Below, piece after piece: positions 23,387 through 35,800 of a DNA stretch of 64,000 nt. Both the position numbers and the translations under genes were made by a program. How positions within the stretch are numbered: the first letter of the stretch is position 1; each line of letters opens with the position of its first letter. The notes below the pieces were generated by a model that worked only from the letters and a program-made list of their open reading frames with translations, ran no database searches and was not told where the DNA came from. Location of the stretch: the NCBI RefSeq assembly GCF_039555335.1, contig NC_092640.1, forward strand, positions 41,655,099 through 41,719,098, given 5' to 3'. The DNA is from Amphiura filiformis. Lineage: Eukaryota; Echinodermata; Ophiuroidea; Amphilepidida; Amphiuridae.

Positions 23387-23540
23387 ATAATTAAAGACCG
23401 AATTAAAAAGACTAGTTTGCTTCTGACGTCATGACAAAGGCGCGCCGTGATTAGTTGCTGACCTGCGCAGTATGGCATTTTTGGTCTGGTTGACAGGACG
23501 TCATACGCAAACTAGTCTTTTTAATTCGGTCTTCAATTAT
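23387..23540. mobile_element. 154-bp miniature inverted-repeat element
   Basis: Inverted ends of about 34 bp (ATAATTAAAGACCGAATTAA and on through AAAGACTAGTTTGC) match with one difference. The interior is about 85 bp with CATGACAAAGGCGCGCC. It is non-coding and sits about 150 bp upstream of the copy B start codon. Confidence 0.85.
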
Positions 23541-23693
23541 AGTAAAAATGATAAATGGTGATCAACCAATGAACTGTCTAGAATTTATGTATGGGTGATA
23601 ATAATACATAATGCAATACATTCATCATGACTACATCATTCGCTGTATCATGTTTGGCCCTGAAGAGGTTTCAGTCGTGTTATAACGATTACT

Positions 23694-26600
23694 ATGGAAA
23701 TTCCATATATTCTGTCATCGAAGCAACTACTTACAATTAAGAAAGTCTACGATGACTTTCAGAAACACTTCCAGATAGTCTTTATAGAAGATCTTATCGC
23801 AGACACAAGTCCTCGGCAAAAGCAACTCTACCAAGCCATTCAAGGGATACAGCTGGTAACATACAATAACATCCTGTATACAAAAATAAAGGATGAAAAT
23901 TTTATATCTTCGCTTCCAAATTTGAAGATACTTAGTTACTGTGGTATTGGTTGTGATCATTTGGACCTGCCATTGTTACACAGACATGGAATCGTGGTAG
24001 CGAACTCGGGTGCTCATGACATCGTGAACACCTGTGCTGAACTTGGATTTGGGTTAATGCTAACTTTGGCCAGAAATATTCACACGGGTAAGCTTCAGTA
24101 AAATAATGATCTGTGTGTGGGTAGTAGGGGAGCTTGTGCCGTTGTGGGACCATGTTGCCCGGGTGTGTTTGCAGCTGTTGGATTATAATAGTACAAGAAG
24201 TTGGGAACCTATCATTGGATTAGGCCCGGGCTTAGGAAGATTTTCAACAAGGGGGGGGGGGCTGAAAATTAAAAAAAAAATTGGTGGGCCACCCTGAGGA
24301 GTCAAGAAAATTGTGCGAAGTATAGGTCACAAACACCCATTTTCACATTTTTTAAACTTCACCTATGATTAGGGGGGCTGAAAGGTATTCCAGCCCGCAC
24401 CAAAAGGGGGCTGATGAGGCCCCCAAGCCCCCCGGTTCCTAAGCCTATGTGTACGTTGATATTTTTATATGGGTGTGACATATTGTGAAAACATTAAAAC
24501 ACACCTATGACGTCGCGCTATTGTTTTACTGCTCCATTATTTTCCACGAATGGAGCGATGATTACAATAACACGCCATTCGTAAATGCCTTTCTCTCTCT
24601 TTTCTCTGAAAAGCAAATACTTTTCAGGGAAAAAGTACTGGCATTGAAAAAGTACTGGCATTTATATACGAATGTAATGTTAATAACAATTGCACTTTCG
24701 AAAAGCAAGTATTTGCAGTATTGTTATCATCACTTCATTCACGCAAAACAATGATACGAAACAACAAGACAATGATTTTCATTAATACAATAAATTAAGG
24801 AAGCGGCTAGTAACATTCGCACAGTATTGTTTTGGACATGAGAGCACATCAGACATATCGAATTACATGCTGAATACAAAGATTGTCCTTCTGATATAAA
24901 AAAAAATAATAATTTTGATTTTGTGAAATTCGCGATATAATACAAATTTTATGGCAAATTATTAAAATTTCATATTTTTTATATTTTTGAAATTTAACAG
25001 TCTTCGAAGTAAACTTTATAAATCTAATGATATGTAATTAAACTGTATGTCTATGTAGCTGGGATGAAAAGCCGACTATCAATTGAAAATTTTGACCTTT
25101 CATATTAAACATAAACATTTTTTTTCCAAAAAGATCTACATTTTTTTAGTGTTTTGAGGAAAAATCTATATCTTTAATAATGAAGGTCAAAATTTTCATA
25201 TGATGGACGGCTGTTCATCCCAACTTCATACTCTTTAAGTGCATATCGTTAGATTTATACAATTTACTTTGATGACTGTTAAATTTCAAAAAATATAAAT
25301 TTTTAATCATTTGCCATAAAATGTGTATTGTATCGCGAATTTAATAAAAATCTAAATTATTTGATATCAGAAGGTCATTAGGCCTTCTTCTACGGTAATT
25401 CTTGGTAGACCAATATTCACTGGTATCTCGCCAAGTGGTGCAACATCACATTCGGTGCAGAAACTAACATCAAAAATCCTTACGCCCGCCACCAACAAAG
25501 AAGTGAAGGTTAAATAAAATTCAAGTGCGAGTAAAAAAGACTGGTGCTGACTTAGATGAAGGGTGAGACACCTGCTGTAGAAGTCGAGCCCATGTACAGC
25601 TCTTCTTGCCTTCTGGTGGCAGTGGTCTGGTCTTGAATGAGTGCCGAATTGAAAATCTTGACGTTGGGTTTGTTGCTGTGATGGTTCTTGGGTAAAAGCT
25701 GTACTTATATGAATCCGATCTTGGTGTGATGATGGTATACTGTGCTTCATGCTGATTCCTTGATCTAACTGTTGATGACCTGGTTGTTGTGTAATGGCTG
25801 GGAATTTCTGCCTTAGCTTCCTGATGGTGGATCTTATACATCATGGAGAGCCTTGATACTTGTCTTCTCTGCTGAAGTGTCGGCAGCTCCAAGTCAGTCA
25901 TCAGAGCAGTGACACTGGCTTTCCTGCTGAAATTGCTGGTAATAAACCTATAGCTGCTTTTCTTTGCACAGCTTCCCATACTCGTGTTCTAAATGCAATT
26001 CGATGTGTCCGAGCGACTCAGCCATTCTTATCCACTAATGTTCTAATCCTTGGCCATTATCCTATACAGAAGAGTCTTTCAAAAAGACGCAGTTCACGGA
26101 TCGTTGTTCTAACTTTCCATTTTCATATCTAACCTACTCTGCACTGATCTTACAATAAAATAATTAGTGAGTTGAGGCATAATGATACCTACATCCTGAC
26201 TCTGGCTTATAATTATACTAGTAACTCTCCATCCAACAAGAAACTCATTGAAATACATCCTCCGCTTCCGCCGCTTATGCCCACAAAACATTGTCTACAC
26301 GTTCTCTGGAATCCCTGGTTAGTAGGAGCTCACGTTTCTATGGCAGTAATCCGACCCTGAAAGCATTTCATCATTATTTTGTTGATACGAGTATATTAAA
26401 TCGTGTTATTTTCGTCTTTCACTCAGGTATGCGCGCGTACCTTAACGAAGATTTCGATTGCTGTACCTACTTAGTAGTGAATTCAGGATCGCTTCTAATG
26501 GAGTCCACGCTTGGCATTGTGGGTATGGGAAGAATAGGATACCAGATTGCAGAGAGAGCAGCCGCCTTTAAGATGAAGATTGTTTATCATAATCGAACAC

Positions 26601-29423
26601 AAAGGTAATATCGCTCTCGTTTACAAAAAAAACCATTAGGACGATCGATCAAGTAGGACTGCACTATTAAACCTGTTAAACAACATAAATACAATCTCAC
26701 TCATTTAACTTTTAAACTCGTGTGCAGAACATGGAGGGAACTTTACACAGACATGTGCCAGGGAGTATACTCAGCCGGCCTTGTGAAGTGTAGCAACAAG
26801 GTCGTTTTCCTGTTCTTGGGTCTCTGTACAAAATAAACTCGTAAGTTCCAGTCGCGGATATCCTCACAAAGTATACATCATGCATTGTGAAGTACCAATT
26901 CACAAGGTAGTCTTTCCAGTATTTGAGCATCGTCATAAAATAAATTCATATAATCCATCGCTGATATTCTCACAAAAAACACTCATACATCATGTTTGTG
27001 AGGTGTAACAACAATGTAGTCTTTCCAGCCCTTGAAATATCCTAACAACATAAACTCGTAGCCGGCCACCGTTGTACATTGTAAAGTGTAACAACAGGGC
27101 AGTCTTTCCAGTCCCTGGATATCCTCACAAAATAAACTCGAAGATATCGCTGTGCACATATGGTTTAAGCATATTACTGACCTCGCGAGTGTTAGGAAAT
27201 TACTGTAAGTGTAACAACAAGGTAGTCTTTCCAGCCCTTGGATATCCTCACAAAATAAACTCGTAGACACCACCGTGAATTGTAAATTGCAGCAACAAGA
27301 CAGACTTTCCGGTCCCTGGATATCTCACTGTGCATTATGAAGTGCAAAAAACATTGATAACAATTACAGCCTATTTATTTTAACTCCAGGAGTAAGGAGG
27401 ATGAAGAACGTGTTAATGCTAGATATTGTCAAACTCTCGATGAGTTACTGCGCATGTCTGATCACGTAATGCTGATAGCACCTTTAAGTGAAACAACCAA
27501 AAACATGATTGGTGCGAGAGAACTGAAACTGATGAAGCCTAATGCTGCAATAATCAACATTTCACGTGGTAAGTTGTTATATGAACTTGATTAAAGGCGA
27601 ACTATTATACTGATGGGTAAATTGTCCTTAGCATGTATGAAACAATATCATACATTATGTTTTCAGAATCTTGCTTCCTATACCTCTCCACACAATTTAA
27701 AACGTTAAAAAAATAGCATATTGGATCCATTTTGCATTTCTAAATCGACCGATCGTATGTGATCAAGAGAGAACACAAGCGCACTGTATGAGACTATTCA
27801 TTCATGAACTCGATTTTGTTTATTTTGCTGTCAAACCGGGCACAGTGTCATCGCCCCGATATCTTCATGTCAGAAAATGCCATGGTAGGTTGAATCCACA
27901 GCCACGCATGGCATTGTGTTACCACCTGTTTAATAGTTTTTAAATGCATAGTGCATAGTTAAATTGAAATATGAAATTGACAAAGCTGAGGAGCCTTTAT
28001 TAAAGAATATATATAGGCCTATGACTATCGTAAGAATATTAATAGGCGGATTTAGGGTTTCTCTACCGGAAGTCAATTTGTGCCGAAATTCCTTCCCACA
28101 ATGCAATATGCGTATTGCGTAACAAAGAATATTGATTAACCTCCGAGCTGTATCTATTGTTATGCAAAACTCTTATTGCACTGTGGCAAGGAATTTCGGC
28201 ACAAATTGACTTCCGGTAGAGAAACCCTAAATCCGCGTATTGAAACGTATAGCCAGTTTTAAAAAAGGAGATTAGCGCTGGGTCCCGACATAATCCTTGT
28301 TGAGTGGTTTCGCAAGTTCATTCATGTTTATTCAAACGAAGCGCCTGAGATAGAGTCTTTTGTCTTGAAGTGGGACTAATAACCACTTGACTAAACAAAA
28401 TAGATACATTTTGATGCAGTCGGTTACAAGATCTTACACATGCCCTTCTTTTGAACGCACATTGATACACATGTCCTGAGTTTAAACGACAAGACGCTGT
28501 TGGTGCAGTAACCAATCATACGTTCGCGTTGGAGTAAATTTGAGCAAGAAATTCAATCGATATTTCTGAAGTTGCCGTTCCAGTTGAAGTTAATTTTCAA
28601 ACTTCATTTCGAACTCTCTAATGAGATATGGTACTAATTAGTGTGATACGACATGGTTTTTATGTACCACTCCCCCTAAAACTGTCGTTCTGTGTTTTGA
28701 CATACAGTAGTATCATGATACGTCGCCATAAGCCACCGTGTAATTGCAGTTGCCTATTGTTTTGACATACTGTCGTATGCGTTTGCAGATTAATTACGTC
28801 TAATTAGTGAATGAATAAAAAGTTTGTATTATTATTATTATTGAGAACAAAGACAGATATATTATGATTATATTGGTAATGATAAACATATTTTACTTTG
28901 GTGCTCTCCAGTGGGTCTTCAAAAATCGAGAAAACTTTAAATGCGATTTTCTCTAAACTGCATTTTTCGTCATACGACAGTTTGTTAAAAGAGCGACGGA
29001 ATGTACTCAGCCCAAACCTATAAGGAGTCAGTGTAAATTTATGTAGCTTTTAACATTTCAAAATCAGGATTAAGTTTTATAGGTTTAGTCTGGCCAGGGA
29101 TATCTCATATTCCTGGTCTGGCACTGTATTCAACTTGTAACCGTTTCTGTGATCACTTTGTCCTACTTTCTGCAGGTGCCGTAATCGACCAAGAAGCCCT
29201 AATCGAAGCACTCAACAACCACACCATCCAAGGCGCAGCCCTTGATGTGACCACACCCGAACCATTACCACCCGATCACCCGTTACTGAAGATGTCCAAC
29301 GTCATCGTCACCCCACACGCAGCAGGGGCAACTGTTAAGACATTCTATTCTAATTTCCAAATTTGTTTAGAAAGCATGAAAGCTGCTATTGAAGGGCGAC
29401 CTGTGCCTAATGAAATTAAATAA
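23694..29423 (+). CDS. D-2-hydroxyacid dehydrogenase, GRHPR-like, copy B
   Basis: Four exons: 23694-24087, 26427-26604, 27390-27568 and 29176-29423, giving 332 residues. Exon sizes and splice phases equal those of copy A. The start context is ACTATGG. Motifs: GIGCDHLDL in the catalytic domain, GMGRIG (164-169), Arg250 in INISRG, Glu279 in TPEPL and His298 in VTPHAAG. Differences from A include DCCTYLVVNSGSLLMES in exon 2, MLIAPLSETTKNM in exon 3 and Asp255 with Glu257 in exon 4. With A it shares the shorter exon 1 (QLVTYNNILYTKIK) and NTCAEL before the nucleotide-binding domain. Predicted to reduce a 2-oxo acid with NAD(P)H; the substrate is unknown. Intron 1 (2.3 kb) carries a foldback element and a LINE piece, intron 2 a short remnant of the 78-bp repeat, and intron 3 (1.6 kb) a miniature element. 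The frame is intact, so it is probably expressed, but no transcript evidence is available. Confidence 0.9.
24219..24447. mobile_element. G-rich repeat with short inverted ends, intron 1 of B
   Basis: Ends TAGGCCCGGGCTTAGGAA and TTCCTAAGCCTA are inverted. The interior (GGGCTGAAAATT, GGGCCACCCTGAGGA, TCACAAACACCCATTTTCAC, CCAGCCCGCACC) matches 3020-3240. A dispersed non-coding element, family unknown. Confidence 0.55.
24448..24886. other. Intron 1 of copy B, nothing recognised
   Basis: A+T-rich intronic DNA with a short direct repeat of AAAAGTACTGGCATT near 24630-24660. No exon or element was identified. Confidence 0.4.
24887..25374. mobile_element. 488-bp foldback element
   Basis: CCTTCTGATAT at 24887 is matched by ATATCAGAAGG ending at 25374. 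The arms pair for about 240 bp through ATTCGCGATA, TTTTATGGCAAAT, GAAATTTAACAGTC and AAAATTTTGACCTT, with small indels, meeting near 25135. It is related at its ends to the 102-bp palindrome at 59583-59684. Non-coding. Confidence 0.85.
25375..26120 (-). pseudogene. LINE reverse-transcriptase 3' fragment, jockey/Nimbus-like
   Basis: On the minus strand the C-terminal part of a non-LTR retrotransposon polymerase can be followed across two frames: VWEAVQRKAA just upstream of FITSNFSRKASVTALMTDL, then LPTLQQRRQVSRLSMMYKIH, AEIPSHY and DSYKYSFYPRTI. These are the thumb-region blocks (QRRAARF, SVT.ML..L.W.TL..RR, FFPRTI.DWN) of jockey/Nimbus-type LINEs. The junction between the VWEAVQRKAA and FITSNFS frames near 25975 is a frameshift, and the polymerase core is absent, so this is a 5'-truncated dead copy. 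Its 3' end abuts the foldback element. Confidence 0.75.
26770..27345. repeat. Short diverged 78-bp repeat remnant, intron 2 of B
   Basis: About six or seven diverged units carry GTAGTCTTTCCAG, GGATATCCTCACAA and AAATAAACTCG with irregular gaps. The first (CTTGTGAAGTGTAGCAACAA) and the last (ACTTTCCGGTCCCTGGATAT then CACTGTGCATT) match the decayed first and last units of the large array in copy A, so the two arrays have the same borders. Confidence 0.85.
27836..27960. repeat. Empty-site copy for the 927-bp foldback element
   Basis: CACAGTGTCATCGCCCCGAT, ATCTTCATG and CATGGTAGGTTGAATCCAC run on without a break, while the matching copy at 21410-22445 is split by the element at CAT (here 27881-27883). 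The underlying sequence is itself repeated and unidentified. Confidence 0.8.
28046..28236. mobile_element. 191-bp miniature inverted-repeat element, intron 3 of B
   Basis: Inverted ends of about 60 bp starting GCGGATTTAGGGTTTCTCTA and continuing through CAATTTGTGCCGAAATTCCT. The interior is about 60 bp. No coding capacity. Confidence 0.85.
28237..29175. other. Rest of intron 3 of copy B
   Basis: A+T-rich intron with a short ATT run near 28830. It ends in the GGCACTGTATTCAACTTGT block and a CTTTCTGCAG acceptor shared with the other copies. No hidden exon was identified. Confidence 0.5.
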
Positions 29424-30262
29424 TGATGCACGTGATGTCATACAAACATAATTATTTTAAGCATTTATTTTCAAACTTCTTTGAAACATTTTCATCATGG
29501 GTTATATAAATTTTTTAATGTTAGCAAAATGTTACTGTAAAATATTTTTGATGGGAAACATAAAGGTTTTTTTAAACAATACACTGAATATCTGATAAAT
29601 GCAGACAGACCGAGGAAAACGAGGGCAGGCAGATTTGTTTCATGTTTTGAAGGTTGAGCAAGTGCCCCAAGTTATGCACACTGGTGACATTAAAAATTCT
29701 CCTGACCCCCTGGAATGAGATATGAGACCCCTAAAATGGGGCCCCTTGTCCCCACTTTCAAACTCGAAATAAGCTAGAAAAGGGGTATCTTTAAGAGGAA
29801 CAAAGGTATAGAAAACCATATTCAATTAGAAACAAACTCTGCAGATGTCAAGATGACATATAATTCTTAAAGAATATAAGGAGACAAGTTCAATATCAAA
29901 GTGGGTTGTTCCATTTTTAGGAGGGGTGTTTTCCTATTTTTCACTTTTTGAGAAAAAGTGAAAAATGCGTCTTTTACTCAACTTTTGACGCAAAAAATAA
30001 AATCTTTCATACCCTTTAATTTTTTTTATTTTCACAGGTAAAATAGTTTCATCCAAGGCTAATCAAACAAAGAAATAAATATCATGGAGACTCTTTTAGT
30101 TTACGAGATACAAGCCCCAGAAGTGGACTACCTTTTCGAAAATGCTAGAATGCAGATATTGTAAAGATATTGAATTTAATGGGTTCTTGAAGTCTTCTTG
30201 TATATTTAATATTTAATATTTAATATTATAAGACAGGGATATCACTCTAGAACCTAGAAATT
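29424..30262. other. 3' flank of copy B
   Basis: The first ~150 bases match the flank of copy A (TGATGCACGTGATGTCATAC; GAAACATTTTCA), then the similarity ends near 29575. From there to the LINE I see no feature except an ATTTAAT repeat near 30210-30230. Confidence 0.5.
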
Positions 30263-31350
30263 ATTGAACTGGATCATTAGCTTCCTCACAAAAGGAAGCA
30301 AAGAGTTGTTACCAATGGTGCAAATTCTGAATGGGACAGTGTAGACTCCGGTGTACCGCAAGGGACAGTGCTTGGCCCCTTATTGTTGTTGGTGTACATT
30401 AACGACATTACGGACAATCTGCAGTCGGAGATACGTCTTTGCAGACGACTGCATTTTATACAACATTGTTAAAATTACTGCTGACTGCGAGAAACTTCAG
30501 AAGGACATTGACCAACTTGACGAATGGGGTAAAAAATGGCAGATGCAATTTAACGCGAAGAAGTGCTTTATTATGAATATGGGCAACAAAAGGGAGAAGC
30601 TGAGTTCTAACTACATGCTCCAAAATCAGACTTTAGGTACAGTTGAGCATCATCAATACCTAGGGGTATTGTTATCGCACACATACAAATGGGATCACCA
30701 TTACAACCATACTGCAAAAAAAAAGCTAACCAGGTCCTGGGATGCTGAGGCGTAACTTGAGGGGGTGCTCTAAATCAATCAAGAGCACTGTTTATTTGGC
30801 ACTCGTTAGGCCGCTCCTGGAGTATGGTGCCAGCGTCTGCGACCCTTATGAATCTAAGTATATCAACAAGTTGGAAATGATACAGCGCAAGGCTGCAAGA
30901 TTTGTTTGCAACAGTTACGACCGTCATGCTAGCGTCACTGACATAATCAGGGGATTGGAATGGGATACGTTAGAACACAGACGTGAAGCTACCAGACTTG
31001 TGCTTATGAAACAAATTCAATTGGGTGAATCAGCTATTCCGAAATCGTTAACTCCGCCAGCAGTTAGAAGATCTCGCCGTTCAACAACTGACAACAGTCA
31101 ACAGCTTAACCAGACCCATTGTAGGACAGACGCACTCAAATTTTCATTTCTTCCCCGGACAACAAAAGACTGGAACCGACTACCCGACAACATTATCAAC
31201 AACAGCTCAATCAACTATTTTAAAACCCAAGTTCTAGATCACATCCTTCAAAGAGCCCAAACTAGTCCATGACCACATTACCCTCACCGTGCCTCTACAT
31301 GGACTACATGGTCTGTCGTCACATATCAACGAAGAAGAAGAAGACAACAT
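30263..31350 (+). pseudogene. 5'-truncated LINE reverse transcriptase, jockey/Nimbus-like
   Basis: The second half of a non-LTR polymerase: RKQRVVTNGANSEWDSV, SGVPQGTVLGPLLLLVYIND (motif B region), the metal-binding FADDC (motif C), WGKKWQMQFNAKKCFIM, HHQYLGVLLS, then LVRPLLEYGASVCDP, KLEMIQRKAARFVCNSY, LEWDTLEHRREATRL and FSFLPRTTKDWNRLPDN to a stop at 31270-31272. Two changes of frame break it: one just before FADD (near 30440) and one after KKKLTRSWD (near 30740). A short frame break also lies near 30290. The endonuclease and RT start are missing. It ends near a GAAGAAGAAG tail at about 31333. It lies between copies B and C. Confidence 0.85.
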
Positions 31351-32636
31351 CATATCATTGGCAAGCTAATATTTTGAGGACAATGAAAATGATTCCTTTT
31401 TTGAGAAAACAAGACATTTAAAATTGATATTCCTCAAATACCAACTGTAAGCGGTGAGTTCCTTCGAACGAGACAGATTTGACCTAGAAAAAAGTTGACG
31501 TCATGAAATGCTATGTGCCCGCTTTGAAAGAATGGATTGTAATTTGTAAACACTCTCAATGCACAGAACGTATGCTGTTGTTGTTCTCAGAAAAAAAGTC
31601 TAATCAAAGTGTTACAAATTTAATGGTTTTTAAACATATGGATAAAATCAGCCGCTTCATTATTATATATCAGTAAATTGTGATATTACAATTCATATGT
31701 ATATCACAAAATCATGAGAAATATTTGGACTAAAAAATGAAAAAATATTTTGAGCTTAGAATTTGAGCGTGAGACTAGTATATTCAGGTATATTAGTCTC
31801 GGTAATCAATATTGTATTTATTATGCAAATAAACAATTTCAATGGGCTAGTAGCTAAGCCTTTGTTGACCATTGAAAGTCGAGCATTTATCGGAATCATA
31901 GATCATCTGGATGATCTATGCATGAATAAACATGAAAAGAGCTCTAGGCCATTATGTTTATATCGTGAACATAGGGGATTACCCCACTCTCCGCTATAAT
32001 AGTGTCCGCTTCATTTACGTCATCAGCCCGCTGCCTTCGAACGGGGGAAGGACCCGAACGAGGCCGAACTTTACCAACACAATTTCTCTTTTTTCAGGAA
32101 AAATACGCATAAAAAAATTGCAACGAGTATCAACTTGTAATGTAATAATTATTTTCTTCGAATGGAGATAAACTTGTTTTTGCAATAGATATGCCCTTTA
32201 AGGATGACTAAGTATTGTTGGTCAAGACAGCCAAAAAGATCGATTTTCATTATCTATATCAATATATTATTGAAAAATAACACCTTGATGTTTTGCAGAT
32301 TCTACAAATTATAAATTTTGAAAACTTCCTTGATTTATTGTTGTTAAGGAGTTATGCACGTTTTACAAAGGTGGTGTTATTTCAGCCCTCCTTACAACAT
32401 AACTCAACAACCACAGGACCTAAAAGTATATCTGCGATATTTGGATTCTTCTACACGCTCGCTATGAAATGATCAATGCAATTTTTGCCAAAGCTCACTA
32501 CCATTCGCAAGATGCCGTGAACTACCAAATCACAACAGTTTAAAATAGTTAATAACCTTAAACACACCAAATTATCTCCAGTATCAGTAGGCATATATTA
32601 CTTTTAACCTGAACTAATTACCAGTACCATTGCACT
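31351..32636. other. Spacer before copy C, no gene seen
   Basis: A+T-rich DNA with no recognised exon. From about 32560 it matches the D upstream region (CACCAAATTATCTCCAGTAT; CCTGAACTAATTACCA). Confidence 0.5.
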
Positions 32637-32830
32637 TGGTATATTGCACCCTTAAAGTTTAGTACATGTACTACAAGTAGTCTGATGCTCAAAAAACATG
32701 CTATGTACATATGATAAAGGTAATGCAATCATTAACGTGATTATTATGATTAGGTGCAACCTGTTGTGCTGTTGTACATCCGTGCACAAAAATAGATAGT
32801 AGAAGTTCCAGTTGTGTTATACCGATTACC
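32637..32830 (+). promoter_or_regulatory. Conserved 5' flank of copy C
   Basis: GGTATATTGCACCC, TTTAGTACATGTA and CATGCTATGTACAT, then GGTGCAACCTGTTG, GTACATC and GTGTTATACCGATTACCATG. The second set is shared closely with D (38584-38659). A candidate promoter and 5' UTR by conservation only. Confidence 0.35.
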
Positions 32831-35800
32831 ATGGAAATTCCATATATTCTTTCATCGAAGCAACTACTTACAATTAGGAAAGTCTACGATGACTTTCAGA
32901 AACACTTCCAGATAGTCTTTATAGAAGATCTCATCGCAGACACAAGTCCTCGGCAAAAGCAACTCTATCAAGCCATTCAAGGGATACAACTGGTAGCATT
33001 AGCAGGCAATAATATCCTGCCTAAAAAAATAAAGGATGAAAATTTTATATCTTCGTTTCCAAATGTGAAGATACTCAGTTACTGTGGTGTTGGTCGTGAT
33101 CATTTGGACCTACCGATGTTACATAGACATGGAATCGTGGTAGCGAACTCGGGTATTGATGACATCGTGAACAACACTGCTGAATTTGGTTTTGGGTTAA
33201 TGCTAACTTTGGCCAGGAATGTTCAAAAGGGTAAGCTTTGGAAAATGGTGTCACCGGGCAATTGTGATCTGTTCCCACGAACACTGACGGCGCGGTTAAG
33301 CAATAAAGAGTACATGTATATTTTGGGCCGATCGGGGATAATTGCGCGCGAAACGCGCGAAAACTTTATACTGGTTTCATACTTTCCTGTCGCTTGCCGC
33401 TTTGCCGTTCTGAAGATGATTTTACTTCACTGCGCCGTCGCACCAGAAACGCTAGCGGTGACCAGCGGCAAGACGATATATCGATCACTCCACCGCTTTG
33501 CCGCAGCGGCAGCACCGCTGGGAGTTGAATTCAAGTCAACTCGGAACGGTGCCCCCTGACGTATGAGAACAAAATACGATTTTGGAGCGGTGCTGAGCGG
33601 CAAGAGTAACTGTCAGAGTCATGCGCTCCCGCTCAACGGTGTGCCGCTCCGCTTGCAGACAAGTGCAAGCGGCATGATGAAGCGTCACGCCGCTCAGCGG
33701 CAAGCGGCAGAAAGTATGAAACCAGCATTACAGACTATTCTAACTCATCATGAAGGAGACATGTGCATGGCATTAAATCAGTGCGAGCTTGGGCAATTTC
33801 ACCCTATTTCGGTCCAAAACATGGTGTTTATCGAGCTAAAAGGGAAGAGTGGGAGAGGACTATCTACTCTTATTTTACCCTCTCTTTGGATTTTAAAGGG
33901 GACCGTCCCTTATGGAAAATGTCAGGGACGTTCTGCTGTTTACCCCTGTCCCTCGCTTCCGCTTCCTATGCCCAAGAAAACCCGGAACATATCAAAGTTC
34001 CGGAATTCCTGATCGGGAGCAGATGGCTCTATGGCTGTAATCTGGCTCTGAAATCAATTCATCATTGTTTGTAAGTTAAAGCAAGTCCTTTTCTTTTTAT
34101 CATATTACCCAGGTATGCGCGCGTACCTTAACGAAGACTTCGATTGGTGTACCTACTTAATGGTGAATTCGGGATCGCTTCTAATGGACTCCACGCTTGG
34201 CATTGTGGGTATGGGAAGGATAGGATACCAGATTGCACAGAGAGCAGTTGCCTTTAAGATGAATATTGTCTATCATAATCGAACACAAAGGTTATATCGC
34301 TTTCTTAACTGCTTAAATAAGCTTCCTTCCGAAGGCCCCTTTGAATCCCACTGTGAGTCCTCTGATCATAATCAACAAATACATGGATGGGGTTGGGTGG
34401 GGTATAACACATGGATCCAGATAGCAAGTGCCTTTAATTTTAGCCTGGTCCAGGGCCCTGAAATCCGGCCTTGAAGCTCAACAATTATTGACAATACCGT
34501 ATTTTATTTAACTCCAGGTGTAAGGAAGACGAAGAACGTGTTAATGCTAAATATTGTCAAACTCTAGATGAGTTACTGCGCATGTCTGATCACGTGATGC
34601 TGACAGTACCTTTAAGTGACAAAACGAAAAGCATGATTGGTGCGAGGGAACTGAAACTGATGAAGCCCAATGCTGCAATAATCAACATTTCACGTGGTAA
34701 GTTTTTATTTGTATTGTCGTATAGGTGAACTATTATATGATATATCTTCCTCGGCTTATGTAATGTGAAACAGAGAAATAGGCTTAAGATTAAACCTTTT
34801 CCAAACACTGCCTAGGTTGTGACGTGACTGACGTCAGTCGGGCCTATCGAAGCTATGACTGCTTTGCATATCCAACTGTCTAAATCTGGTATCTACATGT
34901 ATAGTGTCAGACTTGTAGTACCCGTACTCGTACCCGGACCCGTACTCGAGTCCCAATTTCTGTACCCGTACTCATGCCCTATTTGGCTTCGGACCCGTAC
35001 CCGTACTCATGGACTGGGACCCGTACCCGGGACCCGTACTCATGATATACTTGATATGCCTACGGGCAACGCACTGAATGGTCTATTGTTCTATTGTGTC
35101 CGATTTGAGCGCTGACATATTGGAAAATGTTGCCAATCAATATTCATGAGAGTGTACATTCAACGTCCAATGTTCGAAATTGGGTGACTTGTGCCTGGCA
35201 GGTGTAAAATACATCTGACTGGGCGTTTTAAATACGTAACGCATAAAAGGCATTGGCATCATCGAATGGCTGCCTATAGTGCTGTTAGTGTTAGGCCTGT
35301 GTGTGTGTGTGTGTGTGTGTGGGGGGGGGGCTGTGTTTAGTTTCTATAATAATTATTATAAGGCCTACATTTATTTGTCATTCATTTCTTTTCCTTTCTC
35401 TGTACTTGCTAAAGTATCACTCCCTCTTCTTATCTCCTTCCCTTCTCCATCCCCTCTTACGTTTTGTCCCCTCTCATTCCTATCATTTTCCTTACCTTTT
35501 TATTTATTTACGTCTATTTATTTATTTCTCTTTATTTCTTCCTCTTTCTCTCTTCCTCCAGTCCCCTCTCATTCTTCATATCCCTCCTTCAACCTCATCC
35601 CTCCCAAGACCTCTCACAGAAGAGCTGCCCCCCCTTCAGTACGCCACTGATTATGACATTCTCCTTCTTAAAATAAAATAAAATAAAATCTCAATTTGTA
35701 AAACAACTTTTATATAGGCCTATACCGGTATACTTATTATATGTTACATGTATACGTAGCTCCCGGGACGTAGCTATTTAATACCATTATAGACATGGCA

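Noticed and set aside
33231-33559. In-frame extension of copy C exon 1 to a 242-residue product
   Set aside because: It reads through a good GTAAGC donor into an inverted-repeat element; exon 2 with correct phase lies at 34113.
35380-35680. Overlapping open frames rich in Ser, Phe and Leu
   Set aside because: Pyrimidine-rich low-complexity DNA in intron 3 of copy C.
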